A DNA stretch of 64,000 nucleotides from Reticulitermes speratus (Eukaryota > Arthropoda > Insecta > Blattodea > Rhinotermitidae). A program made the translations under genes and the position numbers. Below the pieces are notes generated by a model. The model saw nothing but the letters and a program-made list of their open reading frames with translations. It did no database searches and was not told the origin of the DNA. Below, piece by piece: positions 57,980 to 64,000 of this stretch (the first letter of the stretch is position 1; every line of letters starts with the position of its first letter). Where the stretch lies: assembly GCA_021186555.1 (NCBI GenBank), contig JAJKFL010000007.1:29169177-29233176 (forward strand), written 5' to 3'.

Positions 57980-58829
57980 TTCATTTCATTTATTCATTTT
58001 TCCATAAATCCTGCCGGGAGTACAATCTCGTGTGGATGTGGAAATCGTCCTAGTTTACAATACAGTTAAAACAAGTACAGCTTAACATACAGCAACATAA
58101 CATATAATACAGAATACAACCCCAGTGGACAAGTACATAGTAAGTGTCATAAATTTAGTCACTATCTGTATGATCAATGGCAAACATTATACAATCCTAC
58201 ACAATGTCTGTTATTAAAAGTCATTCTTTTAAAAACGGTCCTCAAAATTGTGAACCCTAACACAATATATAAGTATTTAATTGTGATTAAATTATTCCTC
58301 TAAACTGCAAAATAAAATTATTGTAGAGAAACCTTTTTTAGGCTGGTCTAAATAATTTTACATGTTTACACTTAACATTTTATGCTATTCATCCTCTACA
58401 AATCTTACTGGCAGCTCAAACCCCTGTGCATGCGGAAATCGTTCCAGCCCACAACACAACAAAACATACACAGCACAACATACTGCAACACAGAATGTAA
58501 TGAAGAACTCAACTTACAGTGTGCAAGAACATAACACTTCGTCACAAATTACCACCATCTATATGCATCAATGGTAAACTTTATACACTTCTAAACACAT
58601 GTTTTTGGAAGTCATTCATTTCCATTTACTGCAACATTCCATAAATCCACAAAATGTCATATGCCGGATCCAGAATATGACAACAGAAACACGTACCCAA
58701 CAATCAACACATACATAGAAAGCGTAATAAGTAAAATTGTTAAAAATAAACATTTATGGAGAACAATGACAATCGTTTGCTCTAATGTTAATACACTCAA
58801 TAACAGAGCAAATTGGTATAAAGTACAAA
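57980..58829. repeat. Spacer-B-specific ~850-bp insertion containing two related ~245-bp parts
   Basis: Spacer A reads straight across this place (25157-25162). Within the insertion, 57985-58228 and 58370-58620 are diverged copies of one sequence. Each has a TGYRGAAATCGTYCYAG-like start, a TACAGCAACA/TACTGCAACA middle and a TAAAAGTCATTC / TGGAAGTCATTC end. The left end is TTCATTT-rich. No coding capacity and no clear target duplication. Class unknown. Confidence 0.6.
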
Positions 58830-59100
58830 CCGGGCGAAGCTGATGTAGTAAGAGGAAACATCGATGTATGTAGCACGTCCTTCTCTATGTACCCAGATGT
58901 AGGGTTGCCGTCTGTTGCGGCTGTGTCATCTCTTGCGACATCAAGTCCGTGTCTCGTTACATTATTTCCTTAAAAGAAAGCGCATCTGTCTGGGAAATTT
59001 ATAATAGCAGAGTAATTAATAAAAAAAAGTCTACTCCGATGACGGCTGAAGTCAGCAGTTAAGGTGACACGAGAAACACATGACCAATGGTGACATTTCC

Positions 59101-59544
59101 TTATTTCACAGGTAATATAGCCTGCTTCCTGACCCGACGGCTCTTATCACTGAATGCACTCACTAATGTAAGATGCGCCGGAAGTTCAATATATTTGTTT
59201 CGTCTTCGTTTTATTATGTCATATAAATTTCCGTTTATCAGAGTCAACTCACATCCAGTGTCTAGGATAGAAGAAACGTTTTCCTCTCCAATTCTAAATG
59301 TAATTCTGGGACACTCCAGTAATCTGTCCTCAGCGATGTACATGGTGTAAATAGCTTCATTTTCAGTCTCTAAATTAATTTCATCATCTGCTATATCTAA
59401 GTCATGTTTAAAGAATATCCCCACGTTAAATTTGTTTATAAGGACTTCTCTTTCTACAGGGCTCAATTGATTGCTGCTCTTAGTGTTTGGTTGGGCCGGT
59501 CTGCTCGTGATTACGCATGAGGACGCGTGGCGACCAGTAGACAC
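59101..59544 (-). pseudogene. Retropepsin-region frame of the gypsy-like relic, uninterrupted
   Basis: A 147-codon open frame reads STGRHASSCVITSRPAQ, INLETENEAIYTMYIAED, ENVSSILDTGCELTLING and LPAHLTLVSAFSDKSRR. LDTG is the aspartic protease motif of LTR retroelements. In spacer A a SINE splits this frame. It is separated from the RT part by weakly coding sequence and from the gag-like frame by a composite SINE. It is part of a dead element. Confidence 0.72.
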
Positions 59545-59776
59545 GTCCTTTGGGCATTTAAATTGCTTCTCCCAGATCTGTCATTCCTCCTTTTACGGGA
59601 TCGGCTGCCGTCACGACGCTGATTACCGCAAGGTAGAAGTGCAAACAGCTGATGGGGTCTTATTGGCTTCATTGCCATTAAATTTTTCCCTTAAATTACC
59701 AATCTCCGAATTTAATTTCCGGATTTCTGATTCGTAAACTTGTCTATCAGTCTGAATTTTGCTACTGTACTCTTCT

Positions 59777-60152
59777 TTAAGAAATATGATAAAAGCTATC
59801 CCTATACAGGCCTGGACAGGCCCTGAGGGTTACAGGAGATTAAGGCAGTTGGATGATGCACTGCGCTACAAGCTGGAAGGTTGCGGGTTCAATTCCCGAT
59901 GGTGTCATTGGAAGTTTTCCTTTACATAATCCTTTCGGCCGCACTATGGCCCTGGGGTCGACTCAGCCTCTAACAGAAATTAGTACCGGGACTATTTCCC
60001 GGGGAGGGGGGGGGGGGTAAAGCCGGCCGGTGCGTAGGGCTGACAACCTAACCACATTCATGTGCCGATTGTATAGAAATCTGGGAGCCTCAACATCCTG
60101 GAACCCTAAAGGACTGTCCAGGCCTGTAATGGGATTGCTTTAACTTTTGCTT
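59777..60152 (+). mobile_element. Composite SINE (counterpart of 26411-26785)
   Basis: Inverted tail fragment TACAGGCCTGGACAGGCCC, head GATGCACTGCGCTACAAGC and GCGGGTTCAATTCCCGATGG, and tail CCTGTAATGGGATTGC. Flanked by TACTCTTCT at 59768-59776 and 60153-60161. A G-run at about 60006-60017 lies inside it. Confidence 0.75.
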
Positions 60153-60308
60153 TACTCTTCTAAACTAGATGCAACAGATCTGATTTAGGCAGCTATGTCA
60201 CCTACCTTATTGTTAACCTCCTCTGTATTCTGGTTCATTTCTGACCTGAGGCTGTTTACACTGGCATCAGTCTGGGATTTATACGCATTCATACTGTCAT
60301 GCATTACA

Positions 60309-60730
60309 TCACACACACTCAACATTTCGCACAAGGTTGGTTAGTTCCATATCAGTACTGTTCTTAACTACTTCAACCTCTAGCGATTGATGGTATTTCA
60401 GTTTGTAACTGTTTGAAAATTCCTTCCTCATCCGATCATTTTCTTTCATCATATCTGAAGTTAAATTTCCGATCACTGAATTTAATTTTGCATTTAAGCT
60501 CTCAGGCACAAAGTTTAATTTGGTATTGAACTTTCTGAAACAGAAGCTAATTTTGTGTCCAAATTCTCAGATATTTCATTTAATTCAACTTTCAATGCAT
60601 TAGTCATTATTCCTTCCAAAGTGGCTGCCTGCTTGTTACTTTCCTCTTGTATGTTATTTAATTTTGATTCTAAAGTCGAGGCCAGTTTTGCGTTTTCTGA
60701 CTGCATGGCTGCCATAAAAGTGTCAAACAT
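60309..60730 (-). pseudogene. Gag-like coiled-coil frame, broken
   Basis: Counterpart of the 156-residue frame in spacer A, with LESKLNNIQEESNKQ and LNAKLNSVIGNLTSDM but a frameshift near 60510-60530 and another change near 60410. Assigned to the gypsy-like element by position only. Confidence 0.48.
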
Positions 60731-61109
60731 GCTATGCAGCTGATTAGCAGAAATTGGGCTCTCATTAGTACCTCTAGTTACATAATTATTACCGGATACT
60801 TCTATAGTGTTCTGGATACCTTGTCCACATTTCTGACAACAGATTGTTCTAGTTCATGGTCTGAAATAGTGTTCTGTTCTCGTATCTCTGACGTAACAGA
60901 AGCTACATTTTAACTTCGCGCTGTCGACACCCTCCTACTGCAAAGACACTTATCCAATTTAACTAAAAAATTCACGCATACAGTTGACTGTAGATTGACT
61001 TACTCTGTGTGTGCAGTGTGTAAGCCAAAGATGACAACGGCGAATAGGAGCTGCACGCAGGTCCGAAGCTGATCCCCCTCTGCGGCCGTTTTTGTGTCTC
61101 TGCTGATGC

Positions 61110-61402
61110 GTCACTGTGACTCTTTGATGGGTCGCTGTGGTTCTTGAATGGGTCACTGTGACTCTTGGATGGGTCGCTGTGGCTCTTGGATGGGTCGCTG
61201 ATACTATTGGATGGGTCGCAGTGACTATTGGATGGGTCGCTGTGGCTCTTGGATGGGTCGCTGTGGCTCTTGGATGGGTCGCTGTGGCTCTTTGGTGGGT
61301 CGCTGTGGCTCTTCGATGGGTCGCTGTGGCTCTTGGATGAGTCACGGTGGCTAATGGATGAGTCGCTGTGGCTCTTGGATGGGTAGTGATGGTTCTTCGA
61401 TG
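61110..61402. repeat. 21-bp minisatellite downstream of gene Z's stop
   Basis: About 14 imperfect 21-bp units of the GGGTCGCTGTGGCTCTTGGA type. Here GGATGGGTCGC is the prevailing variant, while spacer A more often has CGATGGGTCGC. The array has therefore evolved separately since the duplication. Confidence 0.85.
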
Positions 61403-61991
61403 GCGTAATTTCTACATTACGTGCACTTTCATTTGTTCGAGCCCCACGTCATTGGGTGCCACTTTTAACTGATCCGTACTCTTAACTCCTCTGCGCAGTT
61501 TGTAGCTGTCTTTATTTTTACTCTGATAACGCTATGCTAGTAGATAAGAGGATCAGCTGGCTAGCTTGTACAGTGGAGAGCAAGTCTTACCTCAGTGAAT
61601 ATGATGTGGAATTGGTGTACAGTGATGGACGTACAACTGTTACTGTTCATCAAGTTACACCAACAAATGTAACGCACTGAAGCGACAAAGTCACTAAAAT
61701 GATCACGTGATTGCTAACCAGATATATTTGATAAAATTGTACCACAACACTATCTGTTCACAGTTCACAACAGGCACATATATTTAAATCTCTATCCGAT
61801 CTACTGCCCAGCGACCGGTTGAAGCGCACAATTTGGAATGCCCTTGTTACCGCAGTGTTTTGTGCATTTCCTTCGCACGGCTAGCACGATATTGTTTACT
61901 CCATTTTTCTGAATTCACAACCCCAATATCCCAAGCCGCCTTTAATATGGGGTGCCAGCGCTATATAAATCTCACTCCACTCTAACTCAAA
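61403..61991 (+). promoter_or_regulatory. 3' flank of gene Z with conserved plus-strand TATA box
   Basis: GCGCTATATAAATCTC at 61957-61972 repeats the motif found beside gene Y. No coding region. An AATAAA signal on the minus strand (TTTATT on plus, near 61511) could serve as a distant polyadenylation signal for gene Z. Confidence 0.3.
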
Positions 61992-64000
61992 TTACTTCCA
62001 TCCTCCCTCACAAGGTCCAATATAATCGGTTATAAAATCATCGGCTAGCAACAGGTCATCTTTGAGGTTTAGTTGCTCTTCTCTACCCCAACCCCACAGT
62101 GCCTCTAAAATTTCTTTGTAACCATGCAATGTTGCTACGTTCCAGGCAGTTTCTCCACTCCTATCTTTTGCTAGTAACAGATCATCTTTGAGGTTCAGTT
62201 GCACTTCTCTACCCCAACTCCACAGTGCCTCTAAAATTTCTTTGTAACCACGCAATGTTGCTACGTTCCAGGCAGTTTCTCCATTCCTATCTTTTGCTAG
62301 TAACAGATCATCTTTGAGGTTCAGTTGCACTTCTCTACCCCAACTCCACAGTGCCTCTAAAATTTCTTTGTAACCATGAAATGTTGCTACGTTCCAGGCA
62401 GTTTCTCCACTCCTATCTTTTGCTAGTAACAGATCATCTTTGAGGTTCAGTTGCACTTCTCTACCCCAACTCCACAGTGCCTCTAAAATTTCTTTGTAAC
62501 CACGCAATGCTGCTATGTGCCAGGCAGTTTCTCCATTCCTAACTTTTGCTAGCAACAGGTCATCTTTGAGGTTTAGTTGCACTTCTCTACCCCAGCCCCA
62601 CAGTGTCTTTAAAATCTCTTTCTTACCATACTCTGCTGCTATGTGCCATGCAGATTGTCCATAATGATCTTCTGCTAGCAACAGGTCATCTTTGAGGTTT
62701 AGTTGCACTTCTCTACCCCAACCCCACAGTGTCTTTAAAATTTTTTTGTAACCATCCATTGCTGGTATGTGCCCGGCACTTCGTAGATAGTCATGTATTG
62801 CTGGCCACAGATCATCAAGGCGGTTAAGTTGCACTTTTCTACGCCAACCCCACAGTGCCTCTAAAATTTCTTTGTAACCACACAATCCTGCTATGTGCAA
62901 GGCAGTTTGTCCATATTCATCTTTGGCTAGCAACAGGTCATCTTTGAGGTTTAGTTGCACTTCTCTACCCCAACCACACGGTGTCTTTAAAATCTCTTTC
63001 TTACCACAGCGTGCTGCTATGCGCCATGCAGTTTGTCCATTCCTATCTTTTACTAGCAACAGGTCATCTTTGAGGTTTAGTTGCACTTCTCTACCCCAAC
63101 CCCAAAGTGCCCCTAAAATTTCTTTGTAACCATGCACTGTTGCTATGTTCCAGGCAGTTTCTCCATTCCTATCTTTTTCTAGCAACAGATCTTCTTTGAG
63201 GTTGAGTTGCACTTCTCTACCCCAACCCCACAGTGCCTCTAAAATTTCTTTGTAACCACGTAATGCTGCTATGTGCCAGGCAGTTTCTCCATTCCTATCT
63301 TTTGCTAGCAACAGATCATCTCTGAGGTTTAGTTGCACTTCTCTACCCCAACCCACAGTGCCTCTAAAATTTCTTTGTAACCACACAATGCTGCTATGTG
63401 CCAGGCAGTTTCTCCATTCCTATCTTTTGCTAGCAACAGATCATCTTTGAGGTTTAGTTGCACTTCTCTACCCCAACCCCACAGTGCCTCTAAAATTTCT
63501 TTGCAACCACGCAATGCTGCTATGTGCCAGGCAGTTTCTCCATTCCTATCTTTTGCTAGCAACAGATCATCTTTGAGGTTTAGTTGCACTTCTCTACCCC
63601 AACCCCACAGTGTCTTTAAAATTTCTTTGTAACCATCCATTGCTGCTATGTGCCAGGCACTTCGTAGATAATCATGTTTTGCTAGCCACAGATCATCAAA
63701 GCGGTTGAGTTGCACTTCTCTACCCCAACCCCACAGTGCCTCTAAAATTTCTTTGTAACCACACAATCCTGCTATGTGCAAGGCAGTTTGTCCATATTCA
63801 TCTTTGGCTAGCAACAGGTCATCTTTGAGGTTTAGTTGCACTTCTCTTCCCCTACCCCACGGTATCTTTAAAATCTCTTTCTTACCACAGTGTGCTGCTA
63901 TGTGCCATGCACTTTGTCCATTCCTATCTTTTGCTAGCAACAGGTCATCTTTGAGGTTTAGTTGCACTTCTCTACCCCAACCCCACAGTGCCTCTAAAAT
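61992..64000 (-). CDS. Gene Z, 3' part: ankyrin array of a third NLR-like copy (runs off window)
   Basis: The minus strand holds about 16 units of 42 residues (LKDDLLLAKDRNGETAWHIA, KEILEALWGWGREVQ) and the same C-terminal tail, DYIGPCEGGWK, as gene Y. The frame changes once, near 63350, where the usual CCCC of the plus strand is CCC, a 1-nt deletion. Two odd units carry a DDLW-AKHDYLRSAWHIAAMD variant (about 63650-63710 and 62770-62830). The upstream part with NACHT and OTU regions lies outside the window. Unit variants differ from gene Y (GYKEILEAL prevails here), so the arrays have evolved separately. Function inferred as for gene Y. Confidence 0.88.
62884..63766 (-). repeat. Seven-unit (882-bp) higher-order duplication in gene Z's array
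   Basis: The distinctive unit with CACAATCCTGCTATGTGCAA occurs at 62881 and again at 63762, 881 bp apart, which is 7 x 126 minus 1. The following odd DDLW unit is repeated at the same distance. The single missing base coincides with the frameshift near 63350. Confidence 0.8.

Noticed and set aside
62893-63632. Plus-strand open frames across gene Z's array
   Set aside because: Same antisense artefact as in gene Y.
1-64000. Bacterial origin (for example a Wolbachia-type OTU/ankyrin gene)
   Set aside because: OTU and ankyrin modules occur in endosymbiont proteins, but here there are no bacterial neighbours or ribosome-binding sites, and the gene is embedded in insect transposons with TATA-type flanks. 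An ancient transfer cannot be excluded.
1-64000. Treating the two spacers as a pure assembly duplication
   Set aside because: Many substitutions plus copy-specific insertions with target duplications and empty sites show two distinct DNA copies. Allelic copies joined in tandem remain possible and are listed as the refuting test for the array.

Overview
The window is nuclear DNA of an insect. Evidence: mariner, pogo-like, Harbinger-like, RTE-type LINE, Ty3/gypsy-like and several tRNA-derived SINE sequences, AT-rich spacers, TATA boxes, and no bacterial operon features. The LINE and SINE types and an abundant-repeat remnant near 4.5 kb remind me of cockroach or termite genomes. That placement is inference from memory. 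The window carries parts of three tandem copies, all on the minus strand, of one very large gene family, here called X, Y and Z. The proteins look like a giant NLR-like (NACHT plus ankyrin) receptor with an unusual N-terminus. Order of domains: OTU-type cysteine protease domain, a first ankyrin block, an HExxH metallopeptidase-like motif, a NACHT NTPase, then a long array of 42-residue ankyrin-type repeats ending in a conserved tail. Layout: gene X has its 5' half at 1-1810 and runs off the left edge. Spacer A is 1811-29948. Gene Y is essentially complete at 29949-38583. Spacer B is 38584-61991. Gene Z has its 3' ankyrin array at 61992-64000 and runs off the right edge. Spacers A and B are paralogous along their whole length (28,138 and 23,408 bp), so the repeat unit is gene plus spacer, about 32-37 kb. 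In the same order both spacers hold: the 5' flank with a TATA box and splice-donor-like sites, a SINE, a TA-rich site carrying a different DNA transposon in each copy, a second SINE, decayed ankyrin pseudogenes flanking a decayed repetitive arthropod protein, a 130-bp higher-order minisatellite, an RTE-type LINE fragment, a third SINE, a Harbinger-like element, a mariner-derived foldback, a decayed Ty3/gypsy-like element with gag, protease, RT and RNase H remnants, a composite SINE, a 21-bp minisatellite, and a plus-strand TATA box just past the gene's stop. The 4,730-bp spacer difference is nearly accounted for by copy-specific events. Spacer A alone has a mariner at 27.5 kb, a SINE at 25.5 kb and a foldback at 8.3 kb. 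Spacer B lost about 3.38 kb and gained about 0.85 kb at 58 kb. At the shared TA-rich site A has a mariner and B a pogo-like element. Genes Y and Z and two transposase genes are broken only by apparent 1-nt deletions, mostly in short homopolymers. This points to consensus sequence errors rather than genuine pseudogenes, although that cannot be proven from the sequence alone. Nothing suggests CRISPR, rRNA or true tRNA genes.
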